The notes beneath the pieces are model-generated. The model worked only from the letters and a program-made list of their open reading frames with translations, ran no database searches and was not told where the DNA came from. DNA of 64,000 bases. Source: Streptomyces sp. NBC_01788 (GTDB lineage Bacteria; Actinomycetota; Actinomycetes; Streptomycetales; Streptomycetaceae). Position 1 is the first letter of the stretch, and the number at the start of each line of letters is the position of its first letter. The position numbers were made by a program, and so were the translations under genes. Where the stretch lies: NCBI RefSeq assembly GCF_035917575.1, contig NZ_CP109090.1, positions 5,890,001 through 5,954,000 of the forward strand, in the 5' to 3' direction. Positions 51,033 to 60,193 of the stretch are shown here, one piece after another.

Positions 51033-53327
51033 ATGGGTGGGGACCCGTATGTGTCAGCAAAAGGGGTCGGAGAACGCGAGCCGACGGGGGTGCCGGATCC
51101 GTACGGGGACCAAGCTCTCCTGACGTCTGCCATGACGGGGGGCTACGACGCCGTCCCCGGCCAGGAGCGCAGTCGACTGCGGAGCTATCTCGAAGCCGTT
51201 GTCGCGGCCCGTCCGGCGCCGGTGCACACCACGGTCGCCTTCAACGCCGTGTACTTCGGGTACGAGCTCGGCGGCGACGGCTACGGCGGAAGCCCGCTGT
51301 GCCTCGATGACTTTCCCGTCGTCACCTTCGGTGCGTGCGCTCCCGTGCTCCCGGTCGGGGCCATGGTGTGTGTCGCCACCGGGTCGGACCCGCTTTACGC
51401 CGAAATCGTCTACAGGGAGGGCGCGCACCCGGAGGTGGACGCGCTCGGTGACGTACCGGCATGGGTGTCGGGGGCGCCCGCGGGCGCCGAGGGCTCGGGT
51501 AGGCCGGGTGCAGACGCCGAACCACGGCGCAGGGAACTGCTGGTGCCGGACCTCCACGCCTTCGGTCCGGCACTGAGTCTGTCACCGGCCCAGCTTCATC
51601 GCTTACGCACGCGCGGACGATGGATCAATGAGGACGGGCATGTCGTCGTCGACGTGTGCTATTCGTCCTCGCAAGCAGCCCGGCGCGGCGATCTGACGGC
51701 CTACGCGGATCATCTCCTGACGACGGCTCGGGAACAGCTTCTCAGCCCCTTCGTCCCTGTTTCCCTTGCCTCCCTGGTGGGCGGCACGCACGACGACGAT
51801 CTGCGGGCGGGACTACTCGGTCTCCTCGACACAGTGCGGGGTGTCCTCAACTCCAGTGCAGTGTTGCGCACATGGGGCCACTACGCCATGACCCGTACCT
51901 CCCTCGCGGACTGCTGGCGGGACACCGGACCGTTGGGCGGCGACGACCTCAGGTCTCTCGTGGCCGCGGTCGAGCACGCGGCCACCCCGGCGAGGCGGCG
52001 ACACGGCCTCGCCGCTCCGGTCACTGTGTACACAGCGGTCGGACCGCGACTCCGCAGTTTTCCCGGGGCGGAGGAACGGCTCAGGGAAGTGGGGTACGTC
52101 GCTGCGGTGTGCCGGGCGAACGTGGCGCTCGCCGACGTGGTCCAAGGGGACAGCGACCAGGGCCTGTTCGGCAACGGCTCCCGGGTCACCCTCGACGACG
52201 CCTTCGAGGGGGGAGGAGTGTGGCGATCCCATTCTCCCGGTGACGCAGAGGCACCCGGAGACCCCCTGGACCCGGCCGGGCGCGGCTGGAACTCCACACT
52301 GCCCGCAGCGCCGGAGCCGGAAACGGAAGTGGAGCTGGAACCGGTAGATGCGCCCCTCGCCGACGACGACGCCCTCGGATCCGGTGAACTCCTGCGAAGC
52401 GACGCGGAGGAGATCGTCTGGAGAGCGCCCCTGCGGCTGGCCCATCTCATCGGCGGCTGGTTTCCCCTGCACCCGTTCGTCGCGCAGGACCTTTGCCGGC
52501 CCCGCGGCGCGCACCCCACGCTTCGCCTCGAACTCGACCATGCTGGTGAGACGTTGGACGAGAAGGAAGCGGTGCAGTACGTCGCGGCCGAACTCGGATA
52601 CGGCTCGGGACGGTTGACGGGAATCGTCTGGCCCGGGGACTTCTTCCCCGGCCTGATGCTGGAGCTGCGTCGGCTCCGTGGCGACACGGTGATTCGACTG
52701 GCCACGATGCGGTTGAAGGGCCGAGTGCAGGCCGGTGACCGTGAGACTGGGCACTGTTACGACCCTCGCGTGCTCACCAGGGAGGACGTACCGGGCAGCA
52801 GCCGCCACGGTGACAGCGCGGTCGGGCTGGGCCCCCGGCAACTGGTGATGCGCACCGTGCGCCGTTGCGGTCTGCTCACCCTGGACGGTCATGCCCTGAT
52901 GGACCGGTCGGTCCTGCCGAGCGCGGTCTATGGGCGCCGACCGGCCCGGTCGCAGGCCGCCGCCTTGGACTCGGCCATCGCGGAACTGCTCGCGGAACGT
53001 CTTTTGGAGCCGGCCCTGGGCAGCCGGGACGCCTGGGGGCAGCCACACTTCCCGCCGCGTGACGGACAGCGGACGATTTCCCTCATCGGCTACCGCCCCG
53101 CCAGGCCGCGGGTGATACGTCCGTGGGGCGGTGGCGAACCGGGCGGTGAGAGACTGCACGGCGCTCAGCTCGTCGCAGGTCATCTGCGCCGCCTGCGGCC
53201 GGGGTGTCTGCCCAGCGACGTTCAGCGCGCGGCCTTCCGGGAGCACTGCCGCAGGCTCGGCAAGGCGGACGGCTGGGAACTTCCGTACGGCTACACGTTC
53301 GTGACCGAGCACGCGCGCGGCCGCTGA
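51033..53327 (+). CDS. Unrecognised 764-aa protein, first gene of an accessory pair
   Basis: I do not recognise this protein. There is no signal peptide or membrane helix. The N-terminal third has a beta-rich segment (APVHTTVAFNAVYFGYELGG). The centre has a Gly/Pro/Glu acidic linker (about 395-450). The C-terminal part contains a possible winged-helix segment (MRTVRRCGLLTLDGHALMDRSVL ... AIAELLAERLLEPALG, about 610-670) and ends YGYTFVTEHARGR. Codon 191 (51603-51605) is TTA, so translation should need the bldA tRNA, coupling it to development. The giant NTPase gene follows after 96 bases on the same strand, so they probably act together. GC and codon use are slightly below those of the core genes. 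Confidence 0.8.
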   Translation: MGGDPYVSAKGVGEREPTGVPDPYGDQALLTSAMTGGYDAVPGQERSRLRSYLEAVVAARPAPVHTTVAFNAVYFGYELGGDGYGGSPLCLDDFPVVTFGACAPVLPVGAMVCVATGSDPLYAEIVYREGAHPEVDALGDVPAWVSGAPAGAEGSGRPGADAEPRRRELLVPDLHAFGPALSLSPAQLHRLRTRGRWINEDGHVVVDVCYSSSQAARRGDLTAYADHLLTTAREQLLSPFVPVSLASLVGGTHDDDLRAGLLGLLDTVRGVLNSSAVLRTWGHYAMTRTSLADCWRDTGPLGGDDLRSLVAAVEHAATPARRRHGLAAPVTVYTAVGPRLRSFPGAEERLREVGYVAAVCRANVALADVVQGDSDQGLFGNGSRVTLDDAFEGGGVWRSHSPGDAEAPGDPLDPAGRGWNSTLPAAPEPETEVELEPVDAPLADDDALGSGELLRSDAEEIVWRAPLRLAHLIGGWFPLHPFVAQDLCRPRGAHPTLRLELDHAGETLDEKEAVQYVAAELGYGSGRLTGIVWPGDFFPGLMLELRRLRGDTVIRLATMRLKGRVQAGDRETGHCYDPRVLTREDVPGSSRHGDSAVGLGPRQLVMRTVRRCGLLTLDGHALMDRSVLPSAVYGRRPARSQAAALDSAIAELLAERLLEPALGSRDAWGQPHFPPRDGQRTISLIGYRPARPRVIRPWGGGEPGGERLHGAQLVAGHLRRLRPGCLPSDVQRAAFREHCRRLGKADGWELPYGYTFVTEHARGR

Positions 53328-53423
53328 CCTTTCAAGGCTTTCGCGCATCCAGGGCTCCGCCTCTCTCTTCCTCCCGCTACCCACAGACACCTCCCGTCAC
53401 CGACAGAAACGGAGCGCGTGTAC

Positions 53424-56400
53424 ATGCAGGACTGCTACCGCGTCGTCACAGGGCCGCCGTGGTCCCCGCCGAGCGTCTCAGCCGAGGACCTCGAAGGCCT
53501 GGCCGCCGCGCTCAACGCCTTGCAATCCCTGGCCGTCGCCGCCCTGAACGACCTCACGGCGGACATGGTGGAACTCGCTTTCAACTCATTGCGGCCCAAG
53601 CACCGCCAGGAGTTGCTCACCAGTCTGGGCATCCGCATGTCGGCCCCTCGACGGGTGAGCAGTGCCCTGTGCCGGGACGTCCTCACCAGGCTGCGGCGCG
53701 AGTCGCGGCAGCACACCTGCACATGTGGGATCAAGGGACTCACGGTCACCGTGATGAACCAGGTCGGCGACTTCGTCCTGGCGCACGACGGGGAGCCGGT
53801 CCCCGACCCTGTTGCCCGGTGGGGCGCAACGCTGGTCCGGGTCACCGTGTTCGCGTGGTGCAACGCCTCCGTCACCGACGCCCACATCCTTGCCTGGGCG
53901 GCGGACCAGGACTGGTTCGGGGCGACGACCGACGACGAGGAGGCGGCCCGGCTCACCGCCGTCGCTGCCGCGGCGCGGCCCCTCGTGGAGGCATACCCTG
54001 ATTTCGTTCTAGGAGCCGCGGAAGACGACGGGCTGGCGTTCGCGGAGGACAGCGAACCAGGGGCCGTTGCCGTCGCCGACCGTCCGGGCACCAGCGTCCC
54101 TGCACCGCAGACCGCGGCAGCGGACACCGGTACTTCGCACGAGGAGACCGCTACAGCGTCCGACAACACCGGAACCAAGGCTGGGACAGCTCCCGAGGAG
54201 GCATGTCAGCAGCTGGAGTCCGCACTGGCAGGGGCCCGCCAGGCCGCGGAGAAGGTCACCGATACGGTCATGGACGGCCGCCCTCCGCAGGACGAGGACC
54301 TGGCTAGGCTCGCTGCGCTGAGCACTGTTTTCAACGACGTGGACGCGGTGTTCCGGGCTGCCGGGATCGAGGGGGTGCCTCGTCGCCTAGAGGACATGAC
54401 GCGCGCTGCGCACGCACACCGGACAGCGCGGGAGCGTGACCTCCAGGCCCGCGAGCCGCTGCGGGAACTGCTGGATGTCGCCTGCCGCCCGGACAGCTCC
54501 GCCGCTGCCGCCGCTGCCGCCGAGGCCGTGCGCGGCGCGGCTCGCCGCCTGCTGGACATGCCGGTGTGGGAGGAGCTGCACCACGAGGAGAGCGCCGCGC
54601 TCGCCGCCTTGGCCCGGCTCATCAGGCTGGGACGACAGGCGGATGCCGCCACGGAGATCCTGGCACTGCAGGGACAGGTCGTACGGGTCCTGCCCACGTG
54701 CGCCGTGGCCGTGCTCATCGCTTCCGAGCTGACGCTGGACCAGCCGGTGGACGGTGCCGTGTGCCCCGCCGGGACCGACGTGGCACACGGCACCGCCGAA
54801 CCCGCCGATGCCGAGACGACCGCAGAACACGAAACCGTGCAGTCGGCCGCATCGACCGAGACGATCGCGCCCCAGCCCGCCGCCGAGCCGGAAGCCACCA
54901 CGACCGCCGTGCCGGTCCACGCCCCCAAGGCAGACGCCAGGCTGGCCGCCGACAGCGACTCGGCGCCCTCCACGTCCGCTGACGCGCCCGTCCAGGCACC
55001 CGCCGCACCCACGCTTTCCCCCGTCGAGGACACGCCCGTCCGGGAAGCGGCCCCGGCGGCGGGCGACGTCACCGATGAGGCCGCTATCGAGGGGGTCCTG
55101 GCGCGGTTGGTCGTGGAGCGGCGCTTCGGACTCGCCCACCATGTGGCAAGGGCTGCCGGCCACCCCGAGCCCCAGGTGGCGGCGATCCGCCTGGCCGGTG
55201 CCGCCGCGCTGCTCACGTCCGGGGACAGCCAGAGTGCCCGGCTGACGGCGGACCTGCTCCAGAGGTACGGCGGATATGCGGGCCAGGACACCGAGGGCAG
55301 CGAACTCCTCCTGCTGCCCGCCCTGCTGCGTACCGCGCTGATCACCGGTGACCACGCTGCGGGCGCTCAGCTCAAGGCGCTGGTGCCGAGGCTCCCGGAC
55401 CGGCTGGGGGATGCGGCGGCCGCCGTCGCCGACCGTGCCCTCAGCGGCGCCCTGCTGATCGCCTCGCCGCTGGTCGCCGACGTCTCCGAGACCGAGGCCC
55501 GGCTGCGGGAACTGCGTGATCAGAGCCGTGCCCTGCTCTCGCCGCAGCGGCTGCGGTTCGCACGGGCGACGGAGATCGCCAAACGCTGGCTCGCACCCGA
55601 CGACGGGATGCTCGGATCGCTGCTCACGACCGTCGTCGGTGACGACCGCGACGCGCTGCAGCAGGTGCGGGAGCAGGTCGATCGGCTGTCGAAACTGGCC
55701 GAGGTCAACAGCGAGATCGACCGCATGGACCGCAAGTACCGCTCGTCCAGCGGCAAGCCGCTTCAGGGCTCCGGGCGGCAGGACCTGGTGCATCTCGTGG
55801 AGCGGGCCGTCAGCCTGGTTAAGGAGTGGTGCCTGGCGGTCGACGGCACCCGTCGCGGCGACCGTTCCGACGGCAGCCGGGCGGTCAAGGAGATCTCCTC
55901 CCTGCGCCAGTCGCTGCTGGACGGCAGGGAAGCGGCGCTGGGCGAACTGGAGCGGTTGGCGCGGCGCCCGGACGCCCTCTCGGGCGCGATGGCCTGGGCG
56001 GCCCACGCCTCGATGGAGGAGCTGTTCGCTCTGCTGGCCGGCGACACCGTGACCACGCGTTCCGGCGGTCCCGTCGACCCAGCGCTCGTTCTGGACGCGG
56101 AGCTGCTGAAGGTGTGTGACACCCGTGACGAGCGGCCGTCGCCCGACGAACTGCTGACCGCGGTCCACCGGAGCTGGCAGGAGGCTCTGGACGAGCGGCT
56201 CTCCCACGACGCGTTCACCGCGGCTCGTGACATCGTCAAGCTGGCCGGACGCGGGCTGCTGCCTGCCGCTGGGGCGAGGGAGTTCGTCCCGCCTGCGGAA
56301 GCCGAGATCGACGACAGGGAGACCGCCCGGCGTGCGCAGCTGCGGAAGGCACACGACGCACTCGTCGCCGAGCTGCACCGTGCGCAGGCCGACGGTGCCG

Positions 56401-59400
56401 TGACCGAGGACCAGGACCTGGGCCTTCAGGAGTTGCTCGCCGACGCCCACAACAGCCTCGAAAGCGGTGACCGACACGACCTGCTGCACGTGCGGCGGGC
56501 GCTCGACACGGTACGGAGTGGCCTGCCGGCCTTCCGGGAGCAGGCGGCGGATCGAATCCGGGCTCGACTCGACGCCCTGGACCCCTCCGTGGAGGAGCGG
56601 GCCCAGGTCCTGCGGCGCCTGGAGACGAACGACCTGGCCACCGCTGCCGACCTCGTTTACTTCCTGGAGATCGGCGAGCCGGTCCCGGAGATCGAGGGTG
56701 GCGAGTCCCATCTGACCGAGTTCTTCCCGGCCGTGCCCGACGGCCTGCCCGGAGGAATCGACCATGAGCTCGTCGAGCTGGTCCGGTCCGGCGGTAAGCA
56801 TCCAATGGTCCCCGTCCTGGACTACGGTGGCCTCTCCACCGACGAGGCGGCGCTGGCGGCCGACGCCCTCGACGAGTGGCGCGTGCTTGCCGCCACCGAA
56901 CGCAAGGACCGGCTCCAGGTGGCTCCGACGCGACAGGTGCCTCCTCTCCTCAAGCTCTTCGGCTACGACGCCAAGAGCGCCAGGCCGCTCGACGACCGAT
57001 CCCAGCACAGGCGGGAATACCGTCTCTTCGAAGCGACCGGCGTGGAGATCAACGGTAGAGCGAAGGCGCCCGCGTTCGGCTCGCAGATCAAGGAGCAGGG
57101 CGGCAACCTGAGGGTGATGATGGTCTGGGGCAGGCCGCCCGCCAAGGTCGTCATGAGCTGGGCGGAGCGCGACACTAGCGGAGCGAGCCTTCTCGTCGTC
57201 TACTTCGGTACGCTGAGCCGTGAGGCCCGAGTCGAACTCGCCGCCGGCTCCGACCGGTTGCAGCCGCTGCTCGTGGTGGACGATGCCGCCCTCGCCTATC
57301 TCGCGGCCTGCGGCAACCGCCAGGTCAGCGCCGCCACGCAGACCCTGCTGCCCTTCTCCGGCGTCAACCCGTACATCAGGGAGAAGCGCGGCCGGATCGG
57401 CGGCGAGATGTTCTACGGCCGCGACGCCGAACGCAAGAGCATCCTCGACCCGCGCGGCACCCAGGTCATCTACGGTGGCCGGGGCCTGGGCAAGTCGGCG
57501 CTGCTCGCAGACGCCGGGGAACTGTTCACGGAGCAGCGCACCGGCTATCACCAGACGGTGTACGTCAACCTCGACCAGGAGAACATCGGCAAGGGCAGCT
57601 CGCGCGGGCCGGAGGCGCTGTGGAGCGTCCTCCTGAGAGAGCTGACCGTGGCACAGGTACTCGATGACCGGCCGCAAGGGCGCGGAAAGCGACAGGAGAC
57701 CTCCGAGCGGGTGCGTGCCGGCATCCGGGCCTGGCTGGACGGGGACTCCCGTCGCCGACTGCTGATCCTGCTCGACGAGTGCGACCAGTTCTTCGAGGCC
57801 GACGCCCCGAGGTTCGACCAGACAAAGAAGCTCAAGGGCCTCGGGTCCGACACCAAGGACGCGGCAAAGGTCGTCTTCGCAGGACTTCACTCTGTGCAGC
57901 GCTTCTCTAAGCTCGCGAGCAACGGGCCGTTCGGTCACCTCGCTCAGACCCCGAAGGTGATCGGCCCGCTGGCTCCCCAGTCGGCTGCGGAACTGCTGGT
58001 CGAGCCGATGCGGGCGCTCGGGTTCGAGTTCAAGGACCTGGATCTCGTCAACCGTGTGCTCGGCTACTGCTCGTACCAGCCGTTCCTGCTGCAGATGTTC
58101 GGGCACCGGCTCGTCGAGCTGATGCACCGCAAGCGGACGCGGCGCGGCGCCGGGGAACCTCCTTACGAGGTGGAGGTGACCGACATCGAAATCGTGGAGT
58201 CGGACGCCGCGCTCCGGGACGGCATCTCGGCGGCCTTCAAGGACACGCTGAGCCTCGACCACCGCTATGACGTGATCGCCAATGTGCTGGCGTACCACGC
58301 CCGCCATCACGGCCTGGAGGTGCGGCTGAGCGACACCGAGTTGCGCGAGGAGTGCGAGACGTACTGGCGCATGGGGTTCGAACAGCTCGACACCGAGGGG
58401 TTCCGCGCCTACCTCTCCGAGATGGTGGGTCTCGGTGTCCTCGCGCCCAACCACGACGGATTGGGCTGGCATCTGCGCGGTCCCAACGCCCTGCGCATGA
58501 TCGGGACCTCCCACGAGGTGGAGGCACGTCTGCTTAGGGCCGAACAGGACTGTGAATTGCAGGAGAGCATCGTCCAGGAGGGCCGCCCCGAGCTTCCCGA
58601 CGGGCGGCCGGCTCCGCTGACCAACACCCAGCTCGACGACCTCCTGGGCGAGCGGTCCAACCGGACCCGAGTCGTCCTCGGCAGCACCGCCACCGGAGTC
58701 ACCGACGTCGCCCGGACGTTGCGTACGATCGCCGGACCGATCGACGGCTGGACGCTGCCGCCCGTGGGCAAGCCCAGCGTCTACAAACAGGAACTCACCG
58801 GCGGACGCCCCCGAGAACGACGGGTCGTCATCAGCGACTTCGTCAACTACCGGGAGCCAGTCCGACCCGAGACCTGCCGCGAAGCCGTCGACCTGGCCGA
58901 GACGCTGCTGCCCGCGACTCCGGGGGTCACCCGCGCGGTCGTCATCGTCACCGACCCCGCTCAGCTCACCCTGTGGCGCTCCCTGCTGACGGGAACCGAG
59001 TCCACCTCGGCCGCACTGGTGGTGCTGCGCAGGCACGACCATCGCAGCCTGCGCGGCTGGGCCCAGCGCATCAACATGTTCCACACGGAGGACCGCCTGG
59101 ACCGTCTCCACGAACTGACCGGCGGCTGGCCGCTCCTGGTGGACCGGTCCTACCGCCTGCACGAGGAATTGGGCAACCCCGACGATGTCTTGCGTCGTCT
59201 GGCCGACCTCCGCGCGGACCGGGCCCAGGCCCGCGCATTCGCCGAGGCGACCGGCGTGTACGCGGATCCGCTGCTGGCCGCCGGATACCGGGCACTCACC
59301 GAAGAGTTCGAGGACGGCCTCTTCGACCTGGAAGGCGCGGTGACCGCCGTCGCGCTCAAGATCGATGACGAGGACGAGGCACGGTGGATCGTCGACTTCC

Positions 59401-59486
59401 TCGACGCCCTCCAGGTCTTCGATCGCGAGGACACCCAGCTGCGCCTGGAACCGGTGCTCCGGGAGTGCGTGGCGCTCAACGGGTGA
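53424..59486 (+). CDS. Giant (about 2,020 aa) STAND/AAA-like P-loop NTPase, accessory
   Basis: This protein has a helical N-terminal region, two low-complexity Ala/Pro/Thr/Glu linkers (about 215-260 and 450-545), and a long helical, partly coiled-coil middle (about 560-1130). An NTPase domain follows at about 1310-1650: MFYGRDAE, Walker A GGRGLGKSAL (about 1351-1360), Walker B RRLLILLDECDQF (about 1444-1456), and KVVFAGLHSVQRF (sensor-like). Winged-helix-like repeats come next, then a degenerate second P-loop-like part near VVLGSTATGVTDVARTL. The layout recalls STAND defence ATPases, with the effector unidentified. The ATG at 53424 is 9 nt after GGAG; the GTG at 53418 is an alternative. The shadow on the opposite strand (1,709 aa) reflects GC-rich codon bias. 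Confidence 0.82.
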   Translation: MQDCYRVVTGPPWSPPSVSAEDLEGLAAALNALQSLAVAALNDLTADMVELAFNSLRPKHRQELLTSLGIRMSAPRRVSSALCRDVLTRLRRESRQHTCTCGIKGLTVTVMNQVGDFVLAHDGEPVPDPVARWGATLVRVTVFAWCNASVTDAHILAWAADQDWFGATTDDEEAARLTAVAAAARPLVEAYPDFVLGAAEDDGLAFAEDSEPGAVAVADRPGTSVPAPQTAAADTGTSHEETATASDNTGTKAGTAPEEACQQLESALAGARQAAEKVTDTVMDGRPPQDEDLARLAALSTVFNDVDAVFRAAGIEGVPRRLEDMTRAAHAHRTARERDLQAREPLRELLDVACRPDSSAAAAAAAEAVRGAARRLLDMPVWEELHHEESAALAALARLIRLGRQADAATEILALQGQVVRVLPTCAVAVLIASELTLDQPVDGAVCPAGTDVAHGTAEPADAETTAEHETVQSAASTETIAPQPAAEPEATTTAVPVHAPKADARLAADSDSAPSTSADAPVQAPAAPTLSPVEDTPVREAAPAAGDVTDEAAIEGVLARLVVERRFGLAHHVARAAGHPEPQVAAIRLAGAAALLTSGDSQSARLTADLLQRYGGYAGQDTEGSELLLLPALLRTALITGDHAAGAQLKALVPRLPDRLGDAAAAVADRALSGALLIASPLVADVSETEARLRELRDQSRALLSPQRLRFARATEIAKRWLAPDDGMLGSLLTTVVGDDRDALQQVREQVDRLSKLAEVNSEIDRMDRKYRSSSGKPLQGSGRQDLVHLVERAVSLVKEWCLAVDGTRRGDRSDGSRAVKEISSLRQSLLDGREAALGELERLARRPDALSGAMAWAAHASMEELFALLAGDTVTTRSGGPVDPALVLDAELLKVCDTRDERPSPDELLTAVHRSWQEALDERLSHDAFTAARDIVKLAGRGLLPAAGAREFVPPAEAEIDDRETARRAQLRKAHDALVAELHRAQADGAVTEDQDLGLQELLADAHNSLESGDRHDLLHVRRALDTVRSGLPAFREQAADRIRARLDALDPSVEERAQVLRRLETNDLATAADLVYFLEIGEPVPEIEGGESHLTEFFPAVPDGLPGGIDHELVELVRSGGKHPMVPVLDYGGLSTDEAALAADALDEWRVLAATERKDRLQVAPTRQVPPLLKLFGYDAKSARPLDDRSQHRREYRLFEATGVEINGRAKAPAFGSQIKEQGGNLRVMMVWGRPPAKVVMSWAERDTSGASLLVVYFGTLSREARVELAAGSDRLQPLLVVDDAALAYLAACGNRQVSAATQTLLPFSGVNPYIREKRGRIGGEMFYGRDAERKSILDPRGTQVIYGGRGLGKSALLADAGELFTEQRTGYHQTVYVNLDQENIGKGSSRGPEALWSVLLRELTVAQVLDDRPQGRGKRQETSERVRAGIRAWLDGDSRRRLLILLDECDQFFEADAPRFDQTKKLKGLGSDTKDAAKVVFAGLHSVQRFSKLASNGPFGHLAQTPKVIGPLAPQSAAELLVEPMRALGFEFKDLDLVNRVLGYCSYQPFLLQMFGHRLVELMHRKRTRRGAGEPPYEVEVTDIEIVESDAALRDGISAAFKDTLSLDHRYDVIANVLAYHARHHGLEVRLSDTELREECETYWRMGFEQLDTEGFRAYLSEMVGLGVLAPNHDGLGWHLRGPNALRMIGTSHEVEARLLRAEQDCELQESIVQEGRPELPDGRPAPLTNTQLDDLLGERSNRTRVVLGSTATGVTDVARTLRTIAGPIDGWTLPPVGKPSVYKQELTGGRPRERRVVISDFVNYREPVRPETCREAVDLAETLLPATPGVTRAVVIVTDPAQLTLWRSLLTGTESTSAALVVLRRHDHRSLRGWAQRINMFHTEDRLDRLHELTGGWPLLVDRSYRLHEELGNPDDVLRRLADLRADRAQARAFAEATGVYADPLLAAGYRALTEEFEDGLFDLEGAVTAVALKIDDEDEARWIVDFLDALQVFDREDTQLRLEPVLRECVALNG

Positions 59487-59845
59487 CAGAGCCGCATGTG
59501 AATCGGGACCGGACATGGCCGTGGTGATCGCGGGCGTGCCGGTCGCGGTTCCGCAGTGGGCGGAGGACCTATTGCGCCGATGAGAGTGGGGCGTGTCCGG
59601 GCGAGACCAGGAATCCTGGTAGACCGCGCGACCTCCTCCGTGCTGCTCAGGGGTGAACAGACTGCGGCAACCGGATCATCCCGAGGGATCCGCCTCGCTC
59701 GCCCGCGAGACCGGGTGGCCGCACCGGCCCGGCACTGTCCGCCGTGACGCTCGTTTGACGCTTTGGGCCCCTTCAAGCTGCACATCAAGCCGAGAATGCG
59801 CCTCTGACCTGGCCCTTTCTGTGGCCGGCTCAGGCCGACATCTTT

Positions 59846-59912
59846 CCGATGACGCATCATGTGGAGTGCGTGGCGATTCTGGAGCCTGCGGGAAAGGGCC
59901 GCTGACCTGCGG
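59846..59912 (+). repeat. Direct repeat copy C of the methyltransferase 3' end
   Basis: Bases 59846-59873 are identical to 49489-49516. The rest is close, reads in frame as PMTHHVECVAILEPAGKGR and stops, then TGACCTGCGG. It lies 360 bases after the giant NTPase gene and is the right-hand boundary candidate of the insert. Confidence 0.78.
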
Positions 59913-59994
59913 TTCAGCGGTGACGCCGACGGGTCTTGACCCGGTGGGGCGGCCGCGTGATGCTCGGTCGTCGGGACTCTTGACGCTCATATGA

Positions 59995-60033
59995 CGCACT
60001 GCCCCAGTCGGCCAGACCGACTGGGGCAGTGCG
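59995..60033. terminator. Strong hairpin terminator
   Basis: CGCACTGCCCCAGTCGG pairs perfectly with CCGACTGGGGCAGTGCG (17 bp) around a 5-nt loop, followed by TTGCG. It is the natural terminator near the right end of the insert. Confidence 0.85.
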
Positions 60034-60140
60034 TTGCGATGCCTGTAACGGCCTCGCCGGGGGAGCCGCTGAATGGCTCCGCGCCGATCACCATGAGACT
60101 TCTGTTGCTAGCCGTCAGGAAGGTCGGGCTGGACAGATTT

Positions 60141-60160
60141 TGTCTAAGTAGACTTAGACA
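60141..60160. promoter_or_regulatory. Operator-like palindrome TGTCTAAGT-AG-ACTTAGACA
   Basis: Perfect 9-bp arms with a 2-base spacer, 33 bases before the start of the ATPase gene and unusually AT-rich for this DNA. Such symmetric sites are typical of TetR or MarR regulators; none is encoded next to it. Confidence 0.65.
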
Positions 60161-60193
60161 TGTTGTGGTCGTCCAGGCTGGTGGGGAGTTCCG

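Larger units (their letters stand above)
59487..60193. other. Gene-free region after the giant NTPase gene
   Basis: 707 bases holding, in order, a possible 22-codon frame (59515-59583, MAVVIAGVPVAVPQWAEDLL; too short to call), repeat copy C, a strong hairpin terminator (59995-60033), a lower-GC stretch, and a palindromic operator (60141-60160). No larger gene is seen. Confidence 0.6.

Noticed and set aside
50506..51123. 205-codon frame upstream of and overlapping the 764-aa gene
   Set aside because: Poor codon bias and no ribosome site; it conflicts with the better-supported ATG at 51033 that has GGAGG 5 bases before it.
54387..59516. 1,709-codon minus-strand frame opposite the giant NTPase gene
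   Set aside because: Composition (His/Gln/Gly/Arg/Val) is typical of antisense frames; the + strand frame has clear P-loop motifs and codon bias.
59515..59583. A 22-codon frame MAVVIAGVPVAVPQWAEDLL after the giant NTPase gene
   Set aside because: Too short, no ribosome site and no conservation evidence; may be a gene fragment.
49549..60000. An integrase gene for the proposed insert
   Set aside because: No frame in the region shows tyrosine or serine recombinase motifs, so the insertion idea rests on the direct repeats only.
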